This document shows positions 40,806 to 49,859 of a stretch of 64,000 nucleotides of DNA, piece after piece. Every line of letters starts with the position of its first letter. Within the stretch, counting starts at the first letter, position 1. Location: positions 1 to 64,000 of the forward strand of contig JAUICG010000021.1 in assembly GCA_030427485.1 (NCBI GenBank). Reading direction: 5' to 3'. The notes under the pieces are model-generated. The model was given only the letters and a program-made list of their open reading frames with translations, ran no database searches and was not told the origin of the DNA. This DNA is from Gammaproteobacteria bacterium. GTDB lineage: Bacteria > Pseudomonadota > Gammaproteobacteria > Pseudomonadales > Halieaceae. A program made the position numbers and the translations under genes.

Positions 40806-43187
40806 TCAAAAATTCATTGAGAAGCGCGCACCGTAGGTCATCGGCGCGCTCGTGCCATATACCAGCTGACCGCCTCCCGGGTGCGTGGGCGCAAATACCG
40901 GTGTGCGGTCGTCTTCAATATTGCGCACATACAGTGCAGCGGTCCAACGCTCGTCGGAAGGGCTTAAAGATATCGTGGCATTGGATTGCCAGAATGAATC
41001 CATTTTTTGTTCTGCCAGATATTCAAAGCCCACGTAACGGCTGGTCTTGTACTGCGTATCTGTACCGATGACCAGATCGTAGCCATCCAACTCGAAGGTG
41101 TGCTGGATTGCGAGGTTGAGCGTCCAATCCGGCGAGTTGTAGCCCGGCTTGTCGGAGCAATCGACGTCCAGAAAAGCCGGATCACTGGATGGGCCGACAT
41201 TACAACCCGTGTTCGGCGGCAGGGCATCGTTACCCTCCTTGTAAACGAAGGTATCGTTCTGCGCATCCAGGTACTGCACAATCACACTGGCCAGGGTGTT
41301 AGAGGTAATCAGGAATTTACTTTCGACCTCCGCGCCCTGAATGGTGGATTTGCCGATGTTCTCGATAAACTGCCCGGTGTTGCCCTCTGCATCAACACCC
41401 ACATGAGACACCTGCTGGTCTGTATACTCCCAATAGAAAACCTCGATATTCAACTGCAGGCGATCGTCGAACAGCATGTTCTTTGATCCGAGCGTATAAG
41501 CGTCGAGATACTCCGGGTCGTAGGTTTCGAATCCTGCTGCACCGGAAAATCCTCCCGACCGGTAGCCGGTGGCATAACTGGCATACAGCAGTGATTCGGG
41601 CGCCACATCGTATTCTAGCGCCACACGATACGTCGTCTTGTCGGTGTCAAGATCATCGTTGGTATCACCATCAAAGCGAACGGCAAGTGCGCCACCGCCT
41701 GCCTGGGTGGGCGGCTGTCCTGCCTCCGGGAAGGGAAAGGGCAACTCGGATACATTGTCCACCAGCGGATAGAGCGGCCCGTCGGGACAGGACCCCCTAA
41801 GCGGGGGGAAACAGACCAGCACGCCTCTGGTCGACAGGCTGTCAAAAGTCTTCTGGTCGTTGGTATAGCGGGCACCACCCACGATACGAAACTCATCGGT
41901 GATATTGGCGATAAGCTGCGCAAACGGCGCGTAGGATTCTGTTTCCAGTTTTTGATCGAAAATATCAACATAGCTCATCGCAAGCGTTAGCTGGGTGTCG
42001 ACATCAATCTCTTCATCAAAGTAATAGAGCCCCAGAGTGTAGTCGAACATGCCGATGCGCTCGCCCGCGAAGCGAACCTCCAGGCTGTACTGTTCATCCG
42101 TTTCGTTATTGCGGTAAGGGAAACTCGCTGCGCTTGCCATGTAGTCCAGCTCGGATTTGCGCCAGGCGGGTATCACCGTGAACGTACCGATATCTGTTGA
42201 CCAGTTGACCTCGGCATTCACGCCATAGTAACTATTATCCACGGTGGCATAGGGTGCCATCGCGTCAAAATTCCGGCCCGCCAACGGAACCAGAATCGTT
42301 TCGCGAAACGCCTGGGAATCATCGGTGTAAATGCCGTCTGAATCTGAAATGCCAGCCGGTACAAAGGTGAATGTGTCGGTCTGCGCGTCATAGGGGTATT
42401 TGCCTGCATAGTTAATGCCGCTGCCGTTGCCACCGGTGTTGGAGTAATCGGAAGCAATCCGCACCGTCAGGTCTTCGTTGATATCCGTCTTGAACTGGGC
42501 ACGAACGGACGCCGTATCATCATCGGATGTGCCATCGTCCAGATAGCCATCATGCTTTACGAAGGCGCCGGACAACCGCGCGGCGCTGTTATCGCCCAGG
42601 GGAATATTCAGCGCGGCCTCCGTATTTATTGACTCGTAGTTGCCATAGCTGGCAATGACCTGCCCGGAAAGGTCATCGTCGCCTATGACAGGTTGCACGG
42701 GAATGACGTTGATCGCGCCGCCGGTGGCGTTGCGTCCGTAGAGTGTACCCTGTGGACCTTTCAATACTTCAACCCGGGCGAGATCATAGAACACGCCCGT
42801 AGTGGAGGACGGGCGAGCCACGTAAACGCCGTCATAGTTGAATGCCGTTGACGGATCACTGGTGGGAACCAGGGTGAAATTGCCGACACCGCGAATAAAA
42901 AGGCTGTTGCCCGTACTGGTTGTTACCACCGTGAGCGCCGGAACCAGTTCGCTCAAGCGGCCGAGCTGGGTTATCCCCGCCTCCACCAACTCATCACCGG
43001 AGACCGAAGCCACGGCGATGGCCGCATCCTGCAGGTTCTCCTCGCGGTGCTGGGCCGTGACGATAACTTCTTCCAGCGCCACAGTGCTCTCGGCGGCCCA
43101 ACCCGGCTGGGGCGCAGCCATGGTTATCGCCAAAGGAAGTAATGCCTGCGAAAAACCGGCGGGACCACGATATTTGAACTTATTCAT
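40806..43187 (-). CDS. TonB-dependent receptor
   Basis: A 793-residue outer-membrane receptor. The signal peptide ends near GWAAE, followed by plug motif EEVIVTAQHREENLQDAAIAV and barrel strands ending in RFSMNF with the terminal Phe recognised by BamA. The start at 43187 has AAAGGTGA 6 nt upstream; the frame extends nine codons further without a ribosome site. It is transcribed with the hydrolase, Ior and amidohydrolase genes below it and probably imports their substrate. The FAD hydroxylase upstream reads in the same direction (58-bp gap). Confidence 0.92.
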   Translation of the reverse strand: MNKFKYRGPAGFSQALLPLAITMAAPQPGWAAESTVALEEVIVTAQHREENLQDAAIAVASVSGDELVEAGITQLGRLSELVPALTVVTTSTGNSLFIRGVGNFTLVPTSDPSTAFNYDGVYVARPSSTTGVFYDLARVEVLKGPQGTLYGRNATGGAINVIPVQPVIGDDDLSGQVIASYGNYESINTEAALNIPLGDNSAARLSGAFVKHDGYLDDGTSDDDTASVRAQFKTDINEDLTVRIASDYSNTGGNGSGINYAGKYPYDAQTDTFTFVPAGISDSDGIYTDDSQAFRETILVPLAGRNFDAMAPYATVDNSYYGVNAEVNWSTDIGTFTVIPAWRKSELDYMASAASFPYRNNETDEQYSLEVRFAGERIGMFDYTLGLYYFDEEIDVDTQLTLAMSYVDIFDQKLETESYAPFAQLIANITDEFRIVGGARYTNDQKTFDSLSTRGVLVCFPPLRGSCPDGPLYPLVDNVSELPFPFPEAGQPPTQAGGGALAVRFDGDTNDDLDTDKTTYRVALEYDVAPESLLYASYATGYRSGGFSGAAGFETYDPEYLDAYTLGSKNMLFDDRLQLNIEVFYWEYTDQQVSHVGVDAEGNTGQFIENIGKSTIQGAEVESKFLITSNTLASVIVQYLDAQNDTFVYKEGNDALPPNTGCNVGPSSDPAFLDVDCSDKPGYNSPDWTLNLAIQHTFELDGYDLVIGTDTQYKTSRYVGFEYLAEQKMDSFWQSNATISLSPSDERWTAALYVRNIEDDRTPVFAPTHPGGGQLVYGTSAPMTYGARFSMNF

Positions 43188-43245
43188 ACTTTCACCTTTT
43201 ATAATGGAGCACATTCAATCTGTTGGTTAATGGAACGCTCGGTTG

Positions 43246-44904
43246 CTACGAAGCTGTCACCGCCTTATGCATCTGCTGCGCCTGTGAAAAACCCGCTACC
43301 TGTCGTAGCAGGCCAATCTCATCGGGCCAGACATCACCGCGCCAGGCCACGTGCTGATCGGGGCGAATCAGGGTGAACCGGGTGGGGTACAATGCCGCCA
43401 CGACTGCCTGGTTCATAGAAACCAGCTTCACCGGCACACCGGCCTCTTCAATCTGGCGCGGGAAACGCGCATCAAAGCCGGGATCAGTATCCCCTGTCAC
43501 CAGGAGTGTGAAATCCCTACCGAAGTGGTCATACAGCGCAGAGCCGTCTTCCAGCCAGGCATGAGGCGCTCTGCAACCGGGACAGGATGAGGGTATATAC
43601 GACGTGGATTCTTTCGGCGGCGGCACCGTCCCGTCACTGACAATGATGCCTGATTGTTCATAGCGGTACCCGAGGACAACCCCAAGACTGCGAAACTCCG
43701 GGGCTTTCAGGGTCTTTATCTGATCGCCTATCCGGGCGCGCAGCCGGTCACCGTCTTCTCCCGCTTCTTCCATACCCGGTGTTACGAACTGATCGGTCAA
43801 CACCTGGTGATTGCCGACGGCCTCGGTTACCACATCCTCGTGCACTGTTTTGCGCTCGGTTTCATAGCTGTCCAACAGTAGAGGACCGCCCTGCCCCTTG
43901 AGTACCGCCGCCAGCTTCCAGCCCAGGTCGATAGAGTCCAGCACGCCGAGAAACATACCAAACCCGCCAAAAGGCGGGTGCAGGTGACAGGCATCCCCGG
44001 TGAGAAATACCCTTCCCTCCCGGTACTTGTCCGCAATCAGGCTGTTAGCCACCCAGTCGTCGGAGCTGAGAATCTCGTACGGCAGGTCAATGCCAGTGGC
44101 AAGACGAATCGCAGCTACCGCTTGTTCGTCGGTGAAAGTCGTATCTGGCGAAAGTTTGGTGGGCATAAAAAACCACCGATGATCCCGGTCCATTGGACCG
44201 ATCAGGCTGGGCATTTCGGGATTCACCTGCCAGTACATCACGCAGCGGCCGTGAGGGTGCGCCTCGGCCAACCCCGGTGCGCGGAATATAATATTGTAAT
44301 TGCGCGACAGGTCACGGCGACCGTGCATGGTCGCACCGATCGCCCCGCGAATCTGGCTGCGAGACCCGTCTGCCCCGACGAGGTAATCGGTTTCAACCGT
44401 GAATGGCTTCTCCTCAACCGTATCCTGCACCTGTGATACCACCACCTTATCGCTTTGCTCAAAGGACAGGTGTTTGCAATTAAAGCGTATTTCCACCCCG
44501 GGCAAACTCTGCGCATGCTTGCGCATGACCTCCTCCAGCGTGTACTGGGGTATCCACTGCGCATGCTCCGCGTACAGAGGATTTTTATCGGGAGAACAGT
44601 TAAAGGAGTTTTCGAACCGTGCGAGTGCGTATCCATTGAGACGCGTTACAAAAGCCACGTCGGACGGGTAGTCGACACCCAGCGGCGATGCAGCCGCCAG
44701 TTTGTCGGCTATGCCCCAGCGACGGAAGTGCTCCCGGGTGCGCACATGCGTGGTCTTGGCGCGTGGTGCGTATCCCACCCGCGCATTGCGCTCGAGCACC
44801 AGGCACGGAATATTGCGGTAGCCGAGCTCGATCGCCAGAGCCAGTCCCGCCGGACCTGCACCGACGATAAGGACACGTGGAGTCACGCTCTGCGACTGGG
44901 TCAT
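43246..44904 (-). CDS. FAD-dependent aromatic hydroxylase (PHBH/MhpA-like), copy 1
   Basis: A 552-residue flavoprotein monooxygenase. It has GAGPAGLALAIELG near residue 15 (FAD), GADGSRSQIRGAIG near 180 (DG motif) and GDACHLHPPFGGFGMFLG near 306 (GD motif), plus a C-terminal thioredoxin-like domain as in phenol- and 3-hydroxyphenylpropionate-hydroxylases. It should hydroxylate a phenolic acid using NAD(P)H and O2. An AGGTGAG site precedes the ATG. It is divergent from a LysR gene at 45018. The same pair of genes recurs at 46980-49664, with long shared motifs. Confidence 0.87.
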   Translation of the reverse strand: MTQSQSVTPRVLIVGAGPAGLALAIELGYRNIPCLVLERNARVGYAPRAKTTHVRTREHFRRWGIADKLAAASPLGVDYPSDVAFVTRLNGYALARFENSFNCSPDKNPLYAEHAQWIPQYTLEEVMRKHAQSLPGVEIRFNCKHLSFEQSDKVVVSQVQDTVEEKPFTVETDYLVGADGSRSQIRGAIGATMHGRRDLSRNYNIIFRAPGLAEAHPHGRCVMYWQVNPEMPSLIGPMDRDHRWFFMPTKLSPDTTFTDEQAVAAIRLATGIDLPYEILSSDDWVANSLIADKYREGRVFLTGDACHLHPPFGGFGMFLGVLDSIDLGWKLAAVLKGQGGPLLLDSYETERKTVHEDVVTEAVGNHQVLTDQFVTPGMEEAGEDGDRLRARIGDQIKTLKAPEFRSLGVVLGYRYEQSGIIVSDGTVPPPKESTSYIPSSCPGCRAPHAWLEDGSALYDHFGRDFTLLVTGDTDPGFDARFPRQIEEAGVPVKLVSMNQAVVAALYPTRFTLIRPDQHVAWRGDVWPDEIGLLRQVAGFSQAQQMHKAVTAS

Positions 44905-44973
44905 TCGCTCTCACCTGATCTGGGTTGTTATATTGCAATCGTCGGGTGATCTTAGTGATTGAATCGCGAACAC

Positions 44974-45017
44974 AATAGATGGCAAAATCCTGCACTCGAT
45001 AACAAAAACGTATCGCT
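44974..45017 (+). promoter_or_regulatory. Conserved 44-nt leader/operator before LysR copy 1
   Basis: The 44 nt before the ATG begin AATAGATGGCAAAATCC. The equivalent 44 nt before the second LysR gene (48712-48755) begin AATAGATGGCAATATCC and end GTATCRCY in both. Identical length and scattered identity suggest selection on a binding site, probably an autoregulatory LysR site serving the divergent hydroxylase gene. The exact operator is not defined. Confidence 0.55.
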
Positions 45018-45908
45018 ATGAAATTAAACCAGGTGCGGGACATCATCGCCGTGGCCGAGCGCGGCAGCCTGCGTGCCGCGGCCCGCTTTCTCGGGATCGC
45101 ACAGCCTGCCATTACCCGGAGCATCCGTGAACTGGAGCGGGAACTTGGGGTACCGCTGCTGGAACGGCAACCCAAGGGCGTTGTGCTGACTCCGATGGGG
45201 GAAATTTTTCTGCGCCGCGCCAGGGCCGCACAGTCCGAACTGGAGCGAGCCCATGACGAGATCGATCAGTACAAGGGAGAGATACACGGTCGCGTAAAGG
45301 TGTGCCTGTCCACTGCCTCGCATATTGCGCTGCTACCCGGCAGCCTGGATGCGTTTCACAAACGTTACAAGAACGTCAAGCTCGACATCACCGAGGGGCT
45401 TTTTTCTTCCGCCGAGGCCGCTCTCAAGGACGGCACTATCGATTGTTATATCGGACCCCTTGCCGAGGAGAGTCTGGCGGGAGATCTGCTGCAGGAAAAA
45501 CTGCTGGACAACGAGCGGGTGGTTCTCGGTCGCAAGGGCCACCCGCTGGGCGGCGCAACGACACTGGCGGAACTGGCCGACGCGGACTGGATCGCGACCA
45601 CGGTGACCATCAAGGCCGACGCCGAGTTGGGCCCGATATTCAGGCACTATGGCTTGCCATCGCCAAACATCGCTGTAAACGCCAGCTCCGCCCTGACCAT
45701 GATCACGGTCGCTGCCTACACGGATCTGCTGACCATGCTGCCGCTGCAATGGACGCAGTTTCCGTGGACGGATAATCTCCTGCAACGCATCCACGTCCGG
45801 GAGTTCCTGCCTGCGGCTTCCATTTATATTGTGCGCCGCGCGAGTCTGCCGCTGACGCCCGCGGCGGAATACTTTTGCGATATGGTGCGCCGTGCGAGTG
45901 CCGGCTAG
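45018..45908 (+). CDS. LysR-family regulator, copy 1
   Basis: A 296-residue LTTR starting MKLNQVRDIIAVAERGSLRAAARFLG, with a clear winged HTH at 18-50 and an effector domain containing SEAALKDGTIDCYIGPL. It is a paralogue of the regulator at 48756 (shared AERGSxRAAARxL, QPAITR, VxLTPMGEIFLRRAR). It is divergent from the FAD hydroxylase, the classical arrangement for control of that gene by an aromatic inducer. It converges on the Rieske gene; the two stop codons share the palindrome CTAG (45905-45908). Confidence 0.9.
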   Translation: MKLNQVRDIIAVAERGSLRAAARFLGIAQPAITRSIRELERELGVPLLERQPKGVVLTPMGEIFLRRARAAQSELERAHDEIDQYKGEIHGRVKVCLSTASHIALLPGSLDAFHKRYKNVKLDITEGLFSSAEAALKDGTIDCYIGPLAEESLAGDLLQEKLLDNERVVLGRKGHPLGGATTLAELADADWIATTVTIKADAELGPIFRHYGLPSPNIAVNASSALTMITVAAYTDLLTMLPLQWTQFPWTDNLLQRIHVREFLPAASIYIVRRASLPLTPAAEYFCDMVRRASAG

Positions 45909-46933
45909 GGCTGCTCGGCCCGGATCAGCTTCTCCAGTAATCGCCGCGCCTGAAATACCCCCGCGTCTGCCTGCAGGGTGACATCCCAGCTGTCGCCTCC
46001 GCGTTCGGAAATCGCTTTTTGTTGCGCTTCCAGGATGCAGCGGTCTTCTTCAAATGCCTCGGACACCTGGCTGAAAAACAATTCATCCAGTGCCGGATTA
46101 TCAATCGCATGGTTGCGCACGCTCGCCCAGAAGTAGTGGGTTGTGTCCGCGGTTTCCGGCGTCTGGGCATTCAATACCCAGCTGTTGAGTCCGTGTTCAT
46201 ACTTCCCTTCGAGCGCACCGGTGCCGGCCTCTGCGCCGCCCACATGGATTTTCACGAAACACGGCGGCAGAAACTCGATAATCTGCCAGCGATCGATGTT
46301 CCTGCCGGCGGGCAGCACACCGGTCTTGATGTAGGTGGGTGGTGGAGGTACGTCGGCCACGGTGCGCCTGATGAAAATGCCATCCCCCTCTTTGGCGACA
46401 TGGAGTTTTCCCTTCTCCCCCATTTCCGCATTACCGATTGTAGAGGTATGCACAAAACCGACATGTGACAGGTCCAGCAGGTTGTCGGTCACCAGCCGGT
46501 AGTTGGCCTGCACATGATTGGTTTTGCCGACGGCGGCGTAGCCAGGCGCGGTCAGCTGGTGGTAATCGGGAATCAGGTCGGGACTCGCGGCTTCCGCGGT
46601 GCCCATCCACACCCAGATCCAGCCATACTTTTCTTCCACGGGGTAAGCTTTGACGCAGGCCCTGGGCGGAATGAACTCCTGGCTGGGCACGCTGACGCAG
46701 CGGCCGCTGCTGTCGAAGCGCAGGCCGTGGTAACCGCACTGCAGCACTTCGCCGCTAACCCTTCCCATCGACAGGGGCAGGTGCCGGTGCGGACAACGAT
46801 CCGCGATGGCGCCCAGCGCACCCGTGGCCGTGCGAAAAACCACGATGGGCTCATCGAGCACCTTGCGCGAGACGGGTTTATCCGTAACCTCTCGCGACCA
46901 GGCGATCACATACCAGCTATTGCGCAGGAACAT
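45905..46933 (-). CDS. Rieske oxygenase, vanillate O-demethylase type (VanA-like)
   Basis: A 342-residue Rieske oxygenase. The cluster ligands are C47-P-H49 and C66-x2-H69 and the iron site D-N-L-L-D-L-S-H157-x4-H162. The N-terminus MFLRNSWYVIAWSREV is typical of VanA, DdmC and LigX-like O-demethylases. I choose ATG 46933, which has AGAGGAGG 7 nt upstream; the frame extends 20 codons further through a repeat-like box with no ribosome site. No VanB-type reductase is adjacent. Its placement between two hydroxylase genes suggests O-demethylation of methoxylated aromatics before or after hydroxylation. Confidence 0.87.
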   Translation of the reverse strand: MFLRNSWYVIAWSREVTDKPVSRKVLDEPIVVFRTATGALGAIADRCPHRHLPLSMGRVSGEVLQCGYHGLRFDSSGRCVSVPSQEFIPPRACVKAYPVEEKYGWIWVWMGTAEAASPDLIPDYHQLTAPGYAAVGKTNHVQANYRLVTDNLLDLSHVGFVHTSTIGNAEMGEKGKLHVAKEGDGIFIRRTVADVPPPPTYIKTGVLPAGRNIDRWQIIEFLPPCFVKIHVGGAEAGTGALEGKYEHGLNSWVLNAQTPETADTTHYFWASVRNHAIDNPALDELFFSQVSEAFEEDRCILEAQQKAISERGGDSWDVTLQADAGVFQARRLLEKLIRAEQP

Positions 46934-46961
46934 ACCTACCTCCTCTTTGGAACTCCGCTCA

Positions 46962-46988
46962 GGCTCGTACGGACGGATTTCAAACCGA
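46962..46988. repeat. 27-bp repeat box, second copy of the lptF-upstream repeat arm
   Basis: The 27 bp here, starting GGCTCGTACGGAC and ending TTTCAAACCGA, match 22931-22957 (GGCTCGTACAGAC...TTTCAAACTGA) at 23 of 27 positions. It covers the stop codon of the FAD hydroxylase copy 2 and part of the short gap before the Rieske gene. It may be a fragment of an interspersed repeat family in this genome. Confidence 0.5.
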
Positions 46989-48650
46989 ACCACTACCCGC
47001 CAGCGACTCGAGCGGACAATCTGCCGGTGATCTGCCGACTACCCGCCCGAGCAGTGATTGTGCATCGGCGGGCCACTCATCGCCACGCCAGGCGATATGC
47101 TGGTCGGGCCGAATCAGCGTGAAGCGTTTTGTGTACAGTTCCAGCACCGGCGGCTCATCCAGCACGAGCAGGGATACCGGCACCGCGGCCTGGTGGGAGT
47201 CGCGCCGCACCCGCGATTCGAGCTCCGTCGACCGCCCACCGGTGGCCAGCAACGTGAAATCCGGACCGAAATGATCGAACAGCGCCGAGCCGTCCGCCAG
47301 CCAGGCGTGGGGCGCCCTGCCCCCCGGGCAGGTAGACGGAACATACCGGGTCGGGCTGGCGGGTGGCGGCTCTTCACCATCATGCAACACGACCGGGGAG
47401 TGATCGTAGCGGTATCCCAGTACCACGCCCAGGCTGTTGAATTCCGCCGCCTTGAGTTGCTGTATCTGCGCACCCACCTCGGCACGCACACGATCGCCCG
47501 CCGTTCCCACCGCTTCCAGTTCGGGCCTGACAAACGCATCGGTCAATACGCGGTGGTTGCTCACCGCCTGCGCCACCACATACTCGTGCACCGGCTTGCG
47601 CTCCAGTTCATAGGTATCCAGCAGCCCGGCTCCGCCCTGGTCTTTGAGAACAGCGGCCATTTTCCAGCCGATGTCGATGGCATCCAGCATACCGAGAAAC
47701 ATGCCGAAGCCGCCAAAGGGGGGATGCAGATGACAGGCGTCCCCGGCGAGAAAAACCCGCCTGTCCCGGTATTTGTCGGCAATCAGGCTGCTCGCTACCC
47801 ACTCGTCAGAACTCAGAATTTCGTAGGGCAGGTCGATACCCGTCGCCCGCCGTATCGCGTCCACCGCCTGTTCGTCGGTGTAGGTAACATCCTGCGGCAG
47901 CTTCAGCGGTGCGAAATACCAGATGTCGTCCCTGTCCATCGGGCCGATGACACTGGGTATTTCCGGATTGACCTGCCAGTACATCACACAGGGACCGTGC
48001 GTGTGTGCCTGGGCCAGGCCGGGCGCGCGGAAGATAATATTGTAGTTGCGCGAAAGCTTCCCCTGTCCCTGCATGGTCGCCCCTATCGCCTCGCGAATGC
48101 CGCTGCGCGAACCGTCGGCGCCCACCAGATAATCCGTTTCTATTGTGTACTCCCGCTGCGCCGCCGTGTCGAGGATGCGGGACGCGACGCGGTCCGCGTG
48201 CTGTTCCAAGCCCTGATGCCTGCTGTTGAAGCGTATGTCGACGCCAGGCAGGCTTTGCGCATGCTGGCGCAATACCTGCTCCAGCGCGTACTGCGGTATC
48301 CACTGGGCGTGTTCCGCATACAGCGGGCTCTTTCCCAAAGCACAATTGAACGCATTTTCAAAGCGGGACAAAAGATGACCACCGAGCCGCGTGACAAACC
48401 CTATGTCGGAGGGATAATCCACGCCCAGCGGCGAGGCCGCCGCCAGTTGATCGGCGATTCCCCAGCGACGCAGGTGCTCGCGGGTGCGCACATGCGTGGT
48501 TTTGGCGCGGGGCGCGTGGCCCACCCTGTCGTTACGCTCAACCACCAGGCAGGGAATATTGCGATGACCGAGTTCGATAGCGAGCGCCAGTCCCGCAGGG
48601 CCCGCACCGACAATCAGCACCCGGTGTTCAGCGGGTTCGGCTTTGGACAT
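46980..48650 (-). CDS. FAD-dependent aromatic hydroxylase, copy 2
   Basis: A flavoprotein monooxygenase of about 556 residues, paralogous to the one at 43246. It shares GAGPAGLALAIELGHRNIPC, GADGSRSGIREAIGATMQG and GDACHLHPPFGGFGMFLG. The C-terminal thioredoxin-like domain is present (PKR-like end LIRPDQHIAWRGDEWP). I take ATG 48650, with GAGGA 8 nt upstream, over an ATG six codons earlier. It is divergent from LysR copy 2 and precedes the Rieske gene by 47 bp on the same strand, so the two are probably co-transcribed. Differences in the middle region suggest a related but distinct phenolic substrate. Confidence 0.87.
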   Translation of the reverse strand: MSKAEPAEHRVLIVGAGPAGLALAIELGHRNIPCLVVERNDRVGHAPRAKTTHVRTREHLRRWGIADQLAAASPLGVDYPSDIGFVTRLGGHLLSRFENAFNCALGKSPLYAEHAQWIPQYALEQVLRQHAQSLPGVDIRFNSRHQGLEQHADRVASRILDTAAQREYTIETDYLVGADGSRSGIREAIGATMQGQGKLSRNYNIIFRAPGLAQAHTHGPCVMYWQVNPEIPSVIGPMDRDDIWYFAPLKLPQDVTYTDEQAVDAIRRATGIDLPYEILSSDEWVASSLIADKYRDRRVFLAGDACHLHPPFGGFGMFLGMLDAIDIGWKMAAVLKDQGGAGLLDTYELERKPVHEYVVAQAVSNHRVLTDAFVRPELEAVGTAGDRVRAEVGAQIQQLKAAEFNSLGVVLGYRYDHSPVVLHDGEEPPPASPTRYVPSTCPGGRAPHAWLADGSALFDHFGPDFTLLATGGRSTELESRVRRDSHQAAVPVSLLVLDEPPVLELYTKRFTLIRPDQHIAWRGDEWPADAQSLLGRVVGRSPADCPLESLAGSGSV

Positions 48651-48711
48651 GTACGAGATCCTCTGCAAGCATTCGCGGAGCGAGAGATACTAGAGATTGA
48701 TCGGTGCAGGT

Positions 48712-48755
48712 AATAGATGGCAATATCCCGGCAATGATCGCAAAATGGTATCACC
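48712..48755 (+). promoter_or_regulatory. Conserved 44-nt leader/operator before LysR copy 2
   Basis: This segment lies directly before the ATG, begins AATAGATGGCAATATCC and matches the 44-nt leader at 44974-45017 in length, start and end. ATAGATGGCAA could be part of a T-N11-A LysR site. It sits in the 105-bp region between the divergent hydroxylase and regulator genes. Confidence 0.55.
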
Positions 48756-49664
48756 ATGAAGTTGAACCAGATGAAAGCCTTTATCGCGATCGCCGAACGT
48801 GGCAGTGTCCGCGCTGCCGCCCGCTACCTCGATATTGCCCAGCCGGCAATTACCCGGACCATTCGCGACCTGGAGAAAGACCTGGGTGCGACACTGTTCA
48901 TTCGTCAGTCCAGCGGCGTGACGCTGACGCCGATGGGTGAACTCTTCCTGCGGCGGGCAAGGTCGATCGAGAGCGAAATTCAACGGGCGCGGGACGAGAT
49001 TGGCCAGTTCCAGGGCGAGTCTGTTGGCCACCTGCGGGTATGCCTTTCCAGCGGCTGCCATGTCGCGTTGCTCCCCGATGTCCTGAAGCCCTTCAGGCAG
49101 CGCTATGGCGGCGTCGAACTGAGTGTGTCGGAGGGCTTGTTCAGTTCCGCCGAGGGAGCGCTGAAAGAGGGTGTTCTGGATTGCTATGTCGGGCCGCTCT
49201 CGGAAGAACGGCTGTCCGGCGATATCCGGGTGGAAAAACTGTTTGACAATGAACGGGTGGTGATGGCCCGGAAAGACCACCCCCTGGCAGGGGCGGTTGC
49301 ACTGGCAGATCTGGCCGGAGCGGAGTGGATCGGCACGCCGGTGACTGTTCGCTCCGACGCGGAACTTGGTCCGCTGTTCGAAAAATACAATCTACCCAGG
49401 CCCAGGATAACCGTCCACGCGGGTTCCGCGCTGTCGATGATCACCCTCGCCGCCTATTCCGACTTACTGACCATGTTGCCCATACAGTGGACCCGTTCCG
49501 CAGCAACCGAGAATCTTCTGCAACGCATTCATATCCGCGAATTCCTGCCCGCCGCCTCCTTTTACATCGCATCCAAGGCCGCCCTGCCACTGACACCGGC
49601 GGCGGAGTACTTCTGCGACCTGATGCGCCGGGCCGCCGGGCATGCCACACCGGGGCATGCCTGA
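48756..49664 (+). CDS. LysR-family regulator, copy 2
   Basis: A 302-residue LTTR starting MKLNQMKAFIAIAERGSVRAAARYL, closely related to the regulator at 45018 across both the HTH and the effector domain (SSAEGALKEGVLDCYVGPLSEERL; REFLPAASFYI near the C-terminus). It is divergent from hydroxylase copy 2. Together they form the second of two regulator-hydroxylase modules that look like a segmental duplication. It is upstream of the MFS gene on the same strand with a 195-bp gap, so it may also control transport. Confidence 0.9.
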   Translation: MKLNQMKAFIAIAERGSVRAAARYLDIAQPAITRTIRDLEKDLGATLFIRQSSGVTLTPMGELFLRRARSIESEIQRARDEIGQFQGESVGHLRVCLSSGCHVALLPDVLKPFRQRYGGVELSVSEGLFSSAEGALKEGVLDCYVGPLSEERLSGDIRVEKLFDNERVVMARKDHPLAGAVALADLAGAEWIGTPVTVRSDAELGPLFEKYNLPRPRITVHAGSALSMITLAAYSDLLTMLPIQWTRSAATENLLQRIHIREFLPAASFYIASKAALPLTPAAEYFCDLMRRAAGHATPGHA

Positions 49665-49859
49665 ATCGGTAAGGTACTCCGCGCGTCAGCATTTTCGGTA
49701 AGCAGGGACAAGGATCTGCCTGCGATACCAAATGGGCATCACAAGGGAATTTTTGCCATCTTTTGCCTGGTGGCAGGCTTCACTAGGATGACGTGATTGC
49801 GGTTTACACTCGCCGTCGCAACGCAGCGGCTGCGATATAACGATAAACAGAGAAGCAAG

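Noticed and set aside
47058..48713. A 551-codon plus-strand frame antisense to the FAD hydroxylase copy 2
   Set aside because: It lies wholly opposite a gene with intact FAD motifs, has no recognisable domain, and is explained by GC-rich codon bias leaving the antisense frame open.
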